64,000 nt of DNA from Crotophaga sulcirostris. Taxonomy: Eukaryota; Chordata; Aves; Cuculiformes; Crotophagidae. A program made the position numbers and the translations under genes. Each line of letters opens with the position of its first letter. Positions within the stretch are counted from its first letter, which is position 1. Under the pieces are notes generated by a model, which was not told the origin of the DNA, did no database searches, and was given only the letters and a program-made list of their open reading frames with translations. Location of the stretch: positions 973,169 through 1,037,168 of the forward strand of contig VYZB01000222.1 of the NCBI GenBank assembly GCA_013397455.1, read 5' to 3'. Shown here piece after piece: positions 40,552 through 53,303 of this stretch.

Positions 40552-41165
40552 TCATAGAATCATAGAATGGTTTGGGTTGGAAGGGACCTTAAAAACTCAT
40601 CTAGTTCCAACACCCCTGCCATGGGCAGGGACCCCTCCCGCCAGCCCAGGCTGCTCCAGGCCCCATCCAGCCTGGCCTTGGACACCCCCAGGGAGGGGGC
40701 ACCCACAGCTTCCCTGGGCAACCTGTGCCAGGGCCTCACCACTCTTATTGTTAAGAATTTCTTCTTAATGCCTAACCTAAATCTCCCCCCTTTCCATTTA
40801 AAGCCATTCCCCCTCATCCTGTCACTACTTGCCCTTGTAAAAGTCCCTCCCCAGCTGTCCTGTAGCCTCTCCAGGTACTGGAAGGCAGCTTTAAGGTCTC
40901 CCTAGAGCCTTCTCTTCTCTAGGCTGAACAACCCCAACTCTCTCAGCCTGTCCTCATAGCAGAGGTGCTCCAGCCCTTTGATCACCTTCGTAGCCCTTCT
41001 CTGGACCCGCTGCAGAAGTTCCATATCCTTCTTATGTTGGGTATTCCAGAACTGGACACAATACTCCAGGTGGGGTCTAACGAGAGCAGGATAGAGGTGA
41101 AGAATCACCTCCCTCGACCTGCTAGCAATGCTTCTTTTATGCAGCCCAGGACACAGTTGGCCTTC
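40552..41165 (-). mobile_element. CR1 LINE, 3' ~615 bp
   Basis: The best-preserved CR1 copy in the window, on the CADM2 strand. The + strand starts with the reversed terminal repeats TCATAGAATCATAGAATGG, then TTTGGGTTGGAAGGGACCTT. The minus frame at 40902-41108 encodes CR1 ORF2 motifs: [28 protein letters not shown], and [15 protein letters not shown] second minus frame continues as RFRLGIKKKFLTIRVV and RLPREAV, with a frame break between them. It is 5'-truncated with no endonuclease or RT catalytic core, hence dead. The + strand open frames at 40567-40905 are its shadows. Confidence 0.95.
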
Positions 41166-42189
41166 AATATATTCAACAATATCGCAAAATTAAGCTTTAT
41201 GTTTTTTTAAAATATTTAGCTTTGATTAAAGTGAATACTTGGGACCTTATCCACATGGATATTTTTGTATCTTTTTTTTATACTCCTTTAAAAATTACTT
41301 TACAGTAAAGCAGGTTTAGAAATAGCATATGGTCCCTTTGTTATCTGGGATTCTTTGATGCCTGTTATGTCACCCTTTATCTTGTCGCTTTCAATTTAGT
41401 TTGAAAAGATGTTTGTTGAAGAAAAAAGTAATAACAGTTTGTACCAGAAGAGTGTAAGAACACTCTCCTGGATGCAAACCAACAAGCCAAATGCCAGTGT
41501 GCGGGGAAAAGAAAGCCTGATCAGCAAAATATTCCCTTCTGACACTTCGAATTCATGAGTGCTTTAATTGAAGCACCAACCTTGCAGAAAGCCTTTAAGT
41601 TACTAATTCTATGAATAGCGATTATCTAGTACTTGGTTAAAAATATTCATAGTACCTGTTTCAACACTTCACCTGTCAGTTATACCAGACTCCTTCACTA
41701 CAATTGCTAAAAAGAAAAAAAGTAATTAAGATGCGATAGTATATAATGTGTGGCTTGAGGTTTTGGGAATGTGAAAGAGAAGATGGAGGTACAGTAGCAA
41801 AGCTCCACAGTTCCTCTCTACTCCATTTAAAATGCATTAAAACCGTAACCTTCCTTTGTCAAGTAATGTGTTCATGGATCATTCTTACCTAGTTTGCACT
41901 TGGTCTTAAAACTGGCAGAGATAAATGTGAGCGCAGCATTGGATGTATCAGTAGACCCTGCTGAATTAAGTGGTAGACAGAGTGGCACTGTCACCAGTTC
42001 TAAATCTGTGACACTTCATGGAGACAGTTAGCACCAGCAGCACTGCCTGGGTAAATAACAACTACTCCCCTTTACATGTTTTTGCAGAATGGGTCACTCG
42101 TTTCTTAGTTAACCATTAAGTCCCATACACACATGAATGATATGGTACAAATATCATTTTCTTTGGCAACTCTGTTCTGTTTTCTTCAG

Positions 42190-42400
42190 TGAACCCAAAC
42201 AATGAGGCTTAGTTTTGCAACTTTTACGTTGTTTAATTATTTCTGTCATGCCACTTCTTCAGACTAAACAATTTCCATTTTTCCAGTCTCTGCAGATGTC
42301 CAAACCTCCCTGTTTCATTTAGCATCTCTGTTGCCTTACACTGTGCTTTCTGCAACTTATTTATATTTTATCTCATTTTTGCCATGTCATCCAAGAGGAG
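42190..42400 (-). mobile_element. Old CR1-like fragment
   Basis: On the + strand the words CAGACTAAACAATTTCCATT, TTTCCAGTCTCTGCAGATG and ACACTGTGCTTTCTGCAACT parallel the antisense of the CR1 segment that reads ...GGCTGAACAA...CAGCCTCTCCTCA...CTGGACCC.... Diverged and without clear ends. Orientation minus. Confidence 0.45.
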
Positions 42401-44030
42401 TAAAGGAAAAAAGGATGAGAAAAAAAATTCTTCTGCCTAAATCACACATATTATCAAGAAATGCCTAACTCTGAATCAGCACATGACCTTTCAATGTAAC
42501 TTTATCTTCTGCATCCTTACTTACTTTTGCTTAAGGCCGCCAGTTTTCTGTTATGTCCAACTTAAATTAACCTTGAATATGGCTTGAGAATTGCAGCACA
42601 TTCAAAACTGCTGAAGGAGTAAATAAGAGGTCTGGATGCTCAGCATACCCAAATACCCCTTCAGGCCTTTCTCTGACATTCATATCAGATATCGAGCACT
42701 ATAAAAGTTTAATCTATATAAAAATATCTAAGCAGTAGTATGGGGACATGAAAATTTGACTTGCTTCTTATACATATATAGCACATCCTCATGAAGGGCA
42801 AACTTCTATTCCACAGGAGGTCCTATATATGTTTTCCTCCAGACTGTCTCATCTGCTTTCTAGTCTTTAGTTTTGGAAATAAACAGCACCCCAAACTGTT
42901 CTATAGGGAAAGCCTGGAACAGCTCTGTCCAGGCTTAATTCTGTCATTAAGTTCACTGCCTGAAGGTGACCACAGTTGTAACCTGGGTTGTGAGGTATAC
43001 AGATTCTGCAATTTGCAGTCTCCTTCCAAGATGATCCCATTTTAAATAACACCAAGTCTAGACTAGGAAAAAAATTTAAAATATATTTGAAGTATATTTT
43101 TTAAGGCAGCATGGAGCTTAATGGACTTTAGTTATGCACCTGGAAATATTCTTACTTCAATTGGGAGCTGATGTGCAACTTCTCAGACACTGGCCACTCA
43201 GTCTTTATTGTCCTGTTAGTGCTACATGATATAAAGTAGCTATAACAAGTATATTTAAAATTTTTCTTCCTATTTTTTCTGTAAATTCAATCTTCTGCTT
43301 TGTATCTCTAAACATAGATCATTAATACATTCACATTATATCCATGTAGGCATTCATCTTATTAAATACAAAGAAGAGAAATTCTTATTTTAAGTAACTT
43401 TCATAGTAACTGATTGTTACTTAGATTAGGAGATTCAAAAATCAGTCAGTCAGTCTTGGGGATACTGCTGCTGGGGTTTCTGGAATAGATCATTATTTTT
43501 GAAACCTACCTGCATAAGTAGAGAAAGGCTTAGCATTAAAGGAAATGAGATGCACTGCTTTTTTTATTCGATTACACTATTTTTGTGGTCTTTTCAGGTT
43601 GGTGAACTAACTCTTTTTATTATGTCCGCCTAAGAATATCTTCCAGTGGCTTGACTGACTTACAGTGGGAATTTCTACTGATGACAATGGCACGTGGCCA
43701 GTCGCGACCGAATTAACCACACAACCTCAAAAGCCTACAGTGAGCTGTGTAAGGTTCTGTCTCTAGCCTCCTCTCCCCAGAGGGAAAACAGGTTTTAGCA
43801 CACCAGCGCTCATTAATTCAGAAACATTGCCACGCTGACTGAAGCTACCAACTCCACATGGCAATGCACGGTGGTTCAAACATGTATACTATTTGGAACA
43901 GACTCAGGGACAACCCCACTGTGCTCCAGTTCTCAGTATAGCCTTGTCCACTTTCTTTTCAGTCCCTTCACCACAGGTTTTCTTTTTCCTATGCCTAAAG
44001 GACTACTTCTCTGAAACAGAATTATATTTA

Positions 44031-44073
44031 TTTTATGTTTATTTCCTGAACTTTCTTTTATGTTTATTTCCTG
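44031..44073. repeat. 18-bp direct duplication, period 25
   Basis: The word TTTTATGTTTATTTCCTG occurs exactly twice, at 44031-44048 and 44056-44073, separated by AACTTTC. Identical copies indicate a fairly recent local slippage or duplication. Confidence 0.85.
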
Positions 44074-46959
44074 CTTTTAATATTATTAAATGTTCTCCCC
44101 CCACCACCAACTTTCATTCAACCTTCTTGAGCCCTCTCTGAAACCCAGAACAAGCAAATGGAATAACTTGGAATAATCATATTTCAAAGTTTCTATGCAG
44201 AATAGACAAGCCACTCTGTGGATTTTCCTACAGGACATTTTAGAGAGGAATAAATTATATTAGATTATATTTCATTTGTAAACCATATTTAAACATAAGC
44301 TGCCAGATGGGAAAGGTCAGGACTGTACATTAACCCTTTGAACTAGATATCCCCTTTGAAAGACGAAAGTTTGGCAGTAAATGGACACACAAGTTTTTTA
44401 ATTATTTTGCATTTAAATCATGGATTTCTTATTTTTATCCATCATTAACCTAATTGATCTCATTTAAACATGCAAATTGTGGCACTGAACTTCCATGTTC
44501 ACAGATAATCATTCTTTACTGTTTAGAGTAACTATCCTTTATGTTTCATTTGTTTCAAGCATTCACTAATATGAAAAGCTTAAACAACATAATTTTACTT
44601 ATTAACATAATGTTTAGGTAATATTGAGTGAAATAATTAAAAAGAACGACTTCTTATTTACTTTCCATTCAATATGAAGTGGTGTACATGTACTGAAGGC
44701 TGTACCTTTTAATTTGCATTCTTATTATTACTGTTTTTAACTGCATCTTACACTGGTAAATATGGAAATATCCCTCCTTTAAGGGAAACAGAATGGAAGG
44801 AATGGTCACTGAAGCATTGATATAATATTGAGGTATATTGTCTATATTTATATTCACACTGTGATTCAGGGAAAAAAAAGTCCTGTTTGGGGAAAATACC
44901 AGTAGAGTATCTCAATACGTGCGAGTGTTGGGTGGAAACTTGAATGTGTACAAAGTATAAACTTGTCGCACAATATAACAGGGAATCAACTGGAAGATCT
45001 TGTACTTCTGTCATTTTCAAGGTAACAGCAGTTCAGCAGAACCTTGCTGTTGAAAGAGGAAAGCAAGACCAACATTTGGATAGCTGACCTCTGAAGGATG
45101 GGAGCATGAGTTGCAAGAGAGGGTACCTCTCTGTCAGACTCAGATAGCCATTTAAGAAAACATTTAGCTTTTCCTCATTAGCTTCTAAAGGATTTAAATG
45201 GCTGGCAGCTTTTCACTGAAGTGACGGAAGCCCCTGCTTGCTTAGGCTTACAAAGATTGCCTATGATCAGAATGGAAAGTTTTTTGAGAGACCAAGGTCC
45301 TGTCTGCACATCACACAGAAAACATAGCTCTCTTTGCTATTTAAGCAGGATGCAAAAGTGGTTCTTAGTCCCTCTGTATCGTGAGATGAAGGTCAGACAG
45401 AGAAACCCACTTGAAAAGCTGAAATCTAAGAACCCAGGGTCCAATACTCCTATTTGGTAGAGATGGAGTATATCCTAAAACCAGTATTGCTATAGCCAAG
45501 CCCAGGTGATCAAGACGCTCAGTGGCATCTTACACTAATCAGCTTCTACCCTCCATTAACTCAGGATGGGAAGTATACTTCATTGTTAAGGATAAAGGAC
45601 ATATGCAAATAGATCCGTGAGACAGGCCATTACTGGAGCAAAACCCAGCACTCTGGTGTCTGAAGCAAAGAGAATGTTCTTACAGCACCCAGTCACCTGA
45701 CAAATCACTAAAATAAATAAATCAATAAAATTAAAATTGTTCCAGGTTTCCCCTTCTGGCCTATTACTCACATCTGGCTTTGTTGGTATGTTTAGCAGGA
45801 CTAATAAGAGATGACAGTCTGATAATGACTTAGTGACTTCCAAAAGGTTGGGTCTGCTGACAGCAGACTTTCCTCAAAAGAAGAACACATAGCCTAAATG
45901 TGCCTTGTTCCCAGAGCTGAGCCTAAGAACTCTGAAGAATAAAGCATTAAAGCCAACACATGTATTAGGAGTATATGTGTTTCGGAAAAAATAATATCTG
46001 TTTTCTCAAAGGGAAATTTTCTTTAGCAATTTGTTGTGAACAGTATGCAACAGAATGGGCCATGCCAGAGAATGAGCTGCTGCATCTGTGCCGTCAAGTT
46101 ACTCTTGAAAGAAAGCTTAAGCCTGAGATATTGGCCACCTTCCACAAGTTCCAGAGGAATCTGAGATGTCACAGTTCACAAACACTCAAATTATTCTAAG
46201 ATAAAATGGTTATAGTAAGAGAGTAAACCATGTTAATCTGGAATAGAGAACTGCAAAGCCTTGGATATGAAAATCTCAAGCAAGTTCTTTCTTTTATGGC
46301 CCTAGAGAATTATGACCTTAGAAAATCCACGTCTTTTCACTATATCAGAAGTTATAGGAGAATTATGTGCTTAAGTTTATGAAATAAAGATATACCTAAG
46401 TAAACATTTTCTCTCATGGTAAAGCCAAAATAAGTTTCAGTTCTTACAAACACTCCATCTATTTTCACTCCTGACTCAACATACAGTCTATCTGTATTAT
46501 TTGAGCTGGTTTAATATTTTGGGACACGGCTAGAAAATAAATGAAAACTTGGAAAGTTGTGACATCTCATTATCCTAGTTAGTAAACCATTTTCTGACTC
46601 TGGGGATGTATCTCTTGCCAAAATGACCATACAAGAATTGAGGCAGTGTATTAACCTGCCAAATATTCCCAGATTTAACTTTTAGCCAGTGTACCTTTGA
46701 CAGTGTCACACAGCACAAAGAAGGGATGGTCATAAGCAACTGAGAATGTTCAATAATGCTGTTGACTGATCAGATACGAAAAAAGATCAGCATCAGTGAT
46801 GGAAATGTCTTTTAACTCTCATATTTCCTTCCCTTCAGAAAAACATGTTCTCTGCCTAGACAGTACAAGCTGCTTCCAAAAATAAGGGAAATGTGCCTTT
46901 GTTCATAAAGCACAGGTACTGCTGATCCCCTGGGAAGTTCTGAGACATACCTCATGGAA

Positions 46960-46990
46960 GAAAAAAACCCAAACAACAACAAACAAAACA
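46960..46990. repeat. A-rich tract with CCC and (CAA)n
   Basis: GAAAAAAACCC followed by AAACAACAACAAACAAAACA. Recurrent low-complexity style. Confidence 0.6.
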
Positions 46991-47589
46991 ATGCTGAGGC
47001 CAAGAAAAAAAGATATAACTCATGCCAAAGTGCAGGAACATAAAAGTTTTTCAAGCATAAAGCTGGGAAAATAACCAAAGTAATTAAAAAGAAAGCATCA
47101 CACTAAAAGAAAATTAAAACCTTATGTCTTAGTTGAACAGCTTCAAAAAGACAAATGGTCTGCCTCAGTCATACGGTTTAAAGAAAACGAAGGTGTGACA
47201 CATATTTTATTCATTTTTACAGTACAGAAGGCACATCCGTAGGCAACAGGGAAAACTGTCCCTCCTCACTCATATTTTATCATAGCTAAGAGGCATCCAA
47301 TTCTGTGTGCTTTTGCATGGGCACACATCTATCCCTTTCTGAGCTACAAAAAGAGAGCAAGTCCATGGTCGAGATAGTCACCCTGAATAGTCACCTAAAA
47401 TATTTAAAATGTAAGTAATGAATTAGAATTAAACATCAAGACTTAAATTTTTTTTTCTCCAAATACTATTCTGAGGTTCAACTGTCAGTGTTTTAGGCAT
47501 TCTCCACAAACAGTCTAACAGTCAACTATGCACTATCCTTTTCTTGCCTTTTTTATAATGCCTTATTTCACATAGTACTGTATGAATAT

Positions 47590-47668
47590 ACATTATAATA
47601 TATATTATATTTCACATCTTATATTTTCACATATTCACACACATATATATATTTCATATATATTCACT
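47590..47668. repeat. AT/CA-rich degenerate tandem repeat
   Basis: Reiterated variants of TATATTTCACA / ATATTTTCACATATTCACAC / TATATATATTTCATATATAT. A degenerate microsatellite-like block with frequent ATAT self-complementarity. A small (CA)n run lies further on at about 47909-47922. Confidence 0.7.
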
Positions 47669-50600
47669 TATTTTTGTTCAGAATGTATAACTGAAAAAAC
47701 TGTGTTCCAATAAAAACATGAAACTAAAAATAAAAGCCTGAAGCCAAATAAAAACATCGAGCTAAACTCTTTTAGTGAGCATATGTAATGTAGCTTCTTT
47801 ATAAAATTACTCTGCTTTACACCAGAAGAAATTCAAACCCCATCCTGTTGTCAGAGAAGCCTCCGTTTCTCAATCCATCAGAAATCACAGCAGTACAGTG
47901 CTGATAGACACACACACACATACGAACACACGCTATTTTCTACATGGCTGCACAACCGCATTGCATTCAAGGCGTTTTGTTTACTTAATTCAAAATCAAT
48001 AAGCTTATTTCCCGGACAATAGTCAACATTCTCTTGGAACAGCTGCCTAATTTTAAAGTCAAGTTCGGACATTCAGTATAAAACAATCTAATAACAACCC
48101 ACAAACGAAGAAACAGCCTATTACACAAACATTGTTGGAATAGCCTGTAGAAGTAAGTCAGTTGATGGTTATAGACTTGTCAGACTGACAATTCACTGCA
48201 CATCTGTGTCTGCCAATATAGAATTTACTCAAAATTGCCTCTCTAGACATTTCTTTACATAACAGATATTTAGCTTATTAGTGCTGTCATTTGGGAATGT
48301 GGTCAGCTTTTGAGCAAAATCTCTCTGAGTCCGTTAGCACAGATCATATCACAGCTTCCATTTTAGAATCACAATGATTGGGTTTGAAGTTCAAATTATT
48401 TGATTTCACTTTAAAGCTTCAAAAGCAGCCTCTGGGGCAGACTTACACAATTAATTTTTACTGAGGTCTGCTGGGTAATTTACTGTAGTCAGAGAATCTT
48501 CACCAAGGTAAGGTAATTACCACTGGGTAATTTTATGGCATTCCATTCAGTGGGAAGCAACATGTTGGCTAGCTTCTACTCAGATAAGACCTGGAGGAAA
48601 GAAAAGATGCTGCTTCTGGGAAATAACACGTGTCTGACACACAGAGGATGGATAAGCTTGAATTGACTCACTTCCTAGATATGGTCCAGAAGTTGTACTT
48701 GCCCTAAAAATGTCTTTTCAGGAGCTTGTATGAGGACTCACAGCATATAATCTCATAAATATCTTACTGAGAATCTTTCAAAATTTAAGTACTGCACCTG
48801 TGATTCTTTAATACAGGAACAAAGAATGTATTCTAAGCTTAGTTTGAATGCAGAAGTAAACAATGAAATGAAATATCCCTTTGAGATTTGAATTTATCTC
48901 TTACAAGAAGCACTCCCTAATAATCAGTGGCAGCTAGGCTGACAAGCAGACTTCAGAGCAAAGCCACAGGGGATACAAGTCTATTTTAGGTTTACTGTTG
49001 ACAGCAAGGGTCAGAGGAAAAATAAACTCAGCAAGCAGTGTCATGCCACCACAAACCTCTGCTGGCCAAGCAGAAACTAAATTACAGCCAAACCTTTCGC
49101 ACGACAGAAAGATTTGGACAATTGGGCTGTCCTGCAGTGCACAGAGCATGACTTGCAGATGAACATGATTAAGCACAAGTGAGATATAACATAAATTAGT
49201 GATAAATAAAGCTCAAAAGATCGGAGGAGGTAATTATCCTACTGTCTGGAGTGAGGTACAGTATGCTTATGCCAACAGCATTCCTATTATTTTAGTATTT
49301 GAAATCTGCAAAGTAATCTGGAAAGCCCCACAAAAACAAACTCCTTCAAGATATCCTTCTTTTGGTCAAACTATAAATAATATAGTTAATCTCCACTTCT
49401 GGACCAAACCATTAAAACAAAAGAAGAGAGCAGAAGAAGGACTCTGACAATACTTCTCTTACATACACATACATATATTAAAAGAAAAAAAAAATTATAA
49501 GTTTAGTTCTCAGCTTCATTTCACATACTGTAATACTGCTGGGGAAAACTGATTTGATTGATGTATAACACTAATAAAAGCTAAGATTTGTGTAAGGGGA
49601 AGAAGAGGGGATAAAGTATATTCCATACTGATATTGTTGTTGATGACATTACTGGCTTTTTCACTTTGTTAAGCTTGCTTCCTCTTAAAGCTGATGATAA
49701 AAGCAGCTGTGTGGACTCCTAAGCACCTCTATCTACATTTCTCCATGGACTCATTAAAAGTATCTGTTTAATATAGTCTCACTGTCTAGGAGAGATTTAA
49801 TTTTATTCTGTCTTTCGCTAGGCATAAATAAAACCCTGTTATTCCAGTAACTGCATTGATTTCCTTTTTCTCTATCTGACAACCACCGGATGCAAACAGA
49901 ATTCTGTATTCATACTGTCCTGTTGATTTCCTTTTCTTCACTTTCTTTTTGTTTTGATGAAGCCACAAATGTTTTGTTCATTGTTGGGGCTAGCTGCCTG
50001 AAATGATGTAGACTTTTTTACTTCCAAGCATAATGGTAAAGGGCTGAAATGGTTGGACAATTTACTATTGCCTTTTCTTTGAACTTGTGATGACATACTG
50101 ATAATTCATAAGAAGCATCCATGTACCAGAAATAAAAACCAAGTGCAGCTTTAGCAGGTGTTGCCTAATCATTGTGCATCCTTTCTTTGCAAAACTGATG
50201 CTAATCCATGCTGTTCTCTTTGACCATTTTATTGTACTTCCTATCATTCTCCTATAGTTCTCTGCTCATCTGAAATACCCCTGGAAAATTCAGAACAAGT
50301 GCCCTATGGAGCAATGCCACACTAGTCCGTTGTGAATCTGGAGCCTACAGGATGTCAGAGTAACAAACTGTCCTGACTTTTCTCATGGATCCCACACTCA
50401 TCTGTTTTGCCAGCACTACATTTGAACTGCTGTCAGGCGGCACTGAGAATATATTGGGTCAGCCCACACTGGGTCTTGTGAGCATGCCTCTCATACAAAT
50501 AGGATTCCTCTTATATGTTTGACATCTTATGGATTGATGAAAAAAGTCAGCAGCTTCCAGTGACCACAGCAATACCCATGATGATGGTGAGCAATATCAG

Positions 50601-52389
50601 GAGAATAAAATCAAGGGGCCCAGTTCCAGTGCAATGTACTTCATTTAGAGTCTTTCGGACTGCTCTAGTAAATCATTCTTCTCTTTTTCCTTCAAGGGTC
50701 TCTGCTGAACCACATGATTATTTCTTTGAATATCCTTCTCTTTTTACAAAGTTTCTTTCAGAAAGTTTCCCAGACTTCTGAGTATATCAGCCTTGGAGAT
50801 GTAGGTGACAGTAACAGCCTGTTCTTAGTCTCCTTGTCACCAGCAATAAAATACTGCCTTCTCCATGGTTTTAAATGGTATTTCCACCCTCTCTTCTATA
50901 TTCAAGCTTCTTTGGGCAGATTTCTCACTTATCTTTCCATGTATAATGACTCTATACTAGTGCAGAAGAATATTAAATTGATTGGTGGAAAATTAATGGA
51001 GCAAGCAGGAATGAAAGAGAATAATTACTTGTGCATTATGGCTTTTGATAAGGTGGCATACTGAGGGGGCAGTAACATAAAGCACATTAGTAACTGTAAA
51101 TGCCTTGTGCAGTTTGTCCTTGTTAGAAAACATCAGTGAACCCACAGGAGAGAGAAGGGTCTTGTTCAAAACATGAAGCACGTGCATAGGGGAAGATGCA
51201 CTCCATTGCTTTTTAGTAAGCTAGTGTCTTGCTACATAGGCTGCAAACTGGAAGGAAACAACAAATATTCAAGCAGCTTTATATAAGAGAGACCACAGAT
51301 CTGCTACTTTGCCTCATGATCTTATGATGCTCATGCAAACCAGAACACTGCCTTTATATCGAATCACATTACATTGCAGTCAACGTCACCCAGTTTAAAC
51401 TTCCTATAGCTGTCCTATTTCTGCATCTACTCTTTCATTCAATTTTGTTCATTTCCTGTAGTGCCAGCTTTTTGAGCAGGGCATTGAAGGAACAGCAAGC
51501 AATTTGGAAGTGAAGGCATGAGCCAGATCAGTGGCTGATGGTTGTGCGATTTAGAATTTAAGGAAATAAAACAGTTAAGCATTCATGTCTCCAGTACAAA
51601 TGGCATTTGAACATGTTGGGGGAGGCAGGTGTTTAATAGCCATTTGGTGAAGAAAGGATTGCACTCCCTCAGTAAAATGATGGGTACAATGTTTCAGAAA
51701 GCAGTTATTTTCAGCATATATTACTTGTGGATGTTAATCCATGTCCTCCTAATTTTCAGGTTTTTTTGCAGATGGCATTTGTAGTAATGCTGTCAGGTTC
51801 TATGCTTGGAGTGCTATTGTCATTACAGCATTTTGCATGTGCTATGAGTCTTAGATGCTTACAGAAATATCCTTGTTTAGAAACAATTTATATATGCCAG
51901 TAGTCCTTGACATGGTGTCTTGGGAACTAAGTTGCAGTTAGTGGAAGCGTGTCTGCTATGGACAAGACTGTCTGCTTTATAACAGGTTGATTACACCTGC
52001 CTTAGAAACAGATTCATGAAAAGTCTCTCCCCTTCACCTGGTCTGACAATATTTGCAGATGCCTATTTTTGCTAGCTGGCAATCAAAAGCAACAGGCGTT
52101 CTACAGAAATCCAAATAGCTGTATCATGAAGAATGATGAGTATAACGCAAGTGAATATGAAAATGTCATCTGATGGTGAAAAGGTGTTCTCCTGAGTGTC
52201 TCACAGTTTATAAGAATGACTCAAAGGACAATATGTCTTCAGAGTAGGACACACAGATACATAGTCAGGTTGATTCAACTTTGAAACAATGCACTGTGAA
52301 AAATATCAAGTTTCCAAAAATCCTATTTGAAAAAAAAAAAAAGCCAATATATATATATTTAAAACAACTGAAGTTTGAATTGTCTAGAG

Positions 52390-52592
52390 CAGGGGTGTCA
52401 AACTCCTGGCTCCCGCTGTTCTCCTGCTCCTGCAGCGTAACGCGCGTCACACACTGCACACATGCCCAGCGCTGGCAGGAGCGCAGGGGCAAGGAGCTCG
52501 GCGCTGCCAACGGGTACAAACAAGGTGCTGGGTCAGGTAAATCAATGCAGGGGGCCAGATTTGGCTCACAGGCCATGAGTTTGACACCTCTG
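52390..52592. mobile_element. hAT-type miniature inverted-repeat transposon (203 bp)
   Basis: The left end CAGGGGTGTCAAACTC at 52390-52405 and the inverted right end GAGTTTGACACCTCTG at 52577-52592 match at 15 of 16 positions, and pairing resumes after one mismatch with TGGC. Flanking 8-mers GTCTAGAG (52382-52389) and ATCCAGAG (52593-52600) agree at 6 of 8 positions, the 8-bp target duplication expected of hAT elements. The CAGxGGTGTCAAACTC terminus is typical of the hAT/Charlie group. The interior has several CpGs (ACGCGCG, CAGCGCTGG, CTCGGCGCTG) against a CpG-poor intron. No transposase is encoded, so it is non-autonomous. The two open frames overlapping it are shadows. Confidence 0.87.
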
Positions 52593-53132
52593 ATCCAGAG
52601 TAATATCCTGTATAGACAAGGCCCAAAAATAAATTCTAAAATATTTTTCCTCCTGGACTTGTGTTATTTACTGCTTTACACGGAATTTCATTAGTAGGAT
52701 TCAAAGTTATTGAGGCAGTCTGCTGCAAACTTGGCTTTTTTCATACCCTTGTTTCAAATGTCTAGATACTTTCAAGGACAATTGTGAACTACTATGATCT
52801 TGATCTTTAAGAACTCTTTCACATTGCTACAATGATAAACAAAAAAGACAAATGCATTTCCTCTCTACTATTTCTCAAAGCAAACCAGGAACTCAGTCCC
52901 ATACTTTTTTCATTGGCCAAGCCCTCATCAAAATTTTGACAGTTACTCCTGTAAAAAACCCACCTTCCCCGTCACCCACAACCAACCAAGCAAATACAAA
53001 CTAGAGAAGTTGGCTAAAAGAAAGACGTTATCTATTCACACAGTACCAGAGATTTTTATAATTTTCCCACAATAGAAACTCTGAAACAAAACAAAACTAT
53101 AAAAGCAAGCATATATAATGTGTATTACTTAC

Positions 53133-53303
53133 AGTGTATTTCTAGAACTTGCATTGCTATCTGAGGTGTGGAGTTTAGGGACTCATGATCTACTCTGCAA
53201 CTTACAACTGCACCATCATCATTACGATCTGCTAAGAAGTCCAGTGTGCTGCTGACTGTGAATGTTTTACGATTTGCATCTTCTTCTTTTAAGTATTTAA
53301 CAT
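53133..53303 (-). CDS. CADM2: CADM2 internal exon c: second half of Ig2
   Basis: Coding exon of 171 nt on the minus strand: AT completing an Asp codon, 56 codons from VKYLKEEDANRKTF to IAMQVLEIH, and one T of a Tyr codon. It supplies the second Ig2 cysteine in VVSCRVDHE and an N-glycosylation sequon NST in ESLNSTPQ. The acceptor is a long T-rich tract ending CTTTCAG. The donor is consensus GTAAGT. Against the remembered mammalian CADM2, several differences cluster around the segment following STLDF and in the cysteine-flanking positions. The ends, including VKYLKEED and QVLEIH, are conserved. Confidence 0.95.

Larger units (their letters stand above)
31638..53132 (-). other. CADM2: CADM2 intron between exons c and d (21,495 bp)
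   Basis: Phase-1 GT-AG intron: the split codon T|AT gives Tyr before TPLVK. It contains a 14-bp minisatellite (35622-35667), an LTR-type segment (about 38630-39420), a 615-bp CR1 copy (40552-41165), an old CR1-like fragment (about 42190-42400), a 25-bp-spaced duplication (44031-44073), an AT/CA satellite (47590-47668) and a complete hAT-type miniature element (52390-52592). Stretches between these, for example 31700-35600, 44100-47500 and 47700-52250, show no recognisable gene. Some may hold old, unrecognised repeats. Confidence 0.9.

Noticed and set aside
40567..40905. 112-aa proline-rich open frame on the + strand
   Set aside because: It is the antisense of the CR1 ORF2 and 3' UTR.
45221..45460. 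79-aa + strand open frame
   Set aside because: No similarity to any family I recognise, and no start or splice support.
47909..47935. Alternating CA run as a possible CRISPR-like or Z-DNA feature
   Set aside because: A plain short (CA)n microsatellite. There are no spaced direct repeats anywhere that would suggest a CRISPR array, which would not be expected in this genome.
52265..52694. Overlapping open frames of 103 aa (-) and 137 aa (+)
   Set aside because: Both run through the hAT-type miniature element and flanking AT-rich DNA, and neither encodes a transposase motif.
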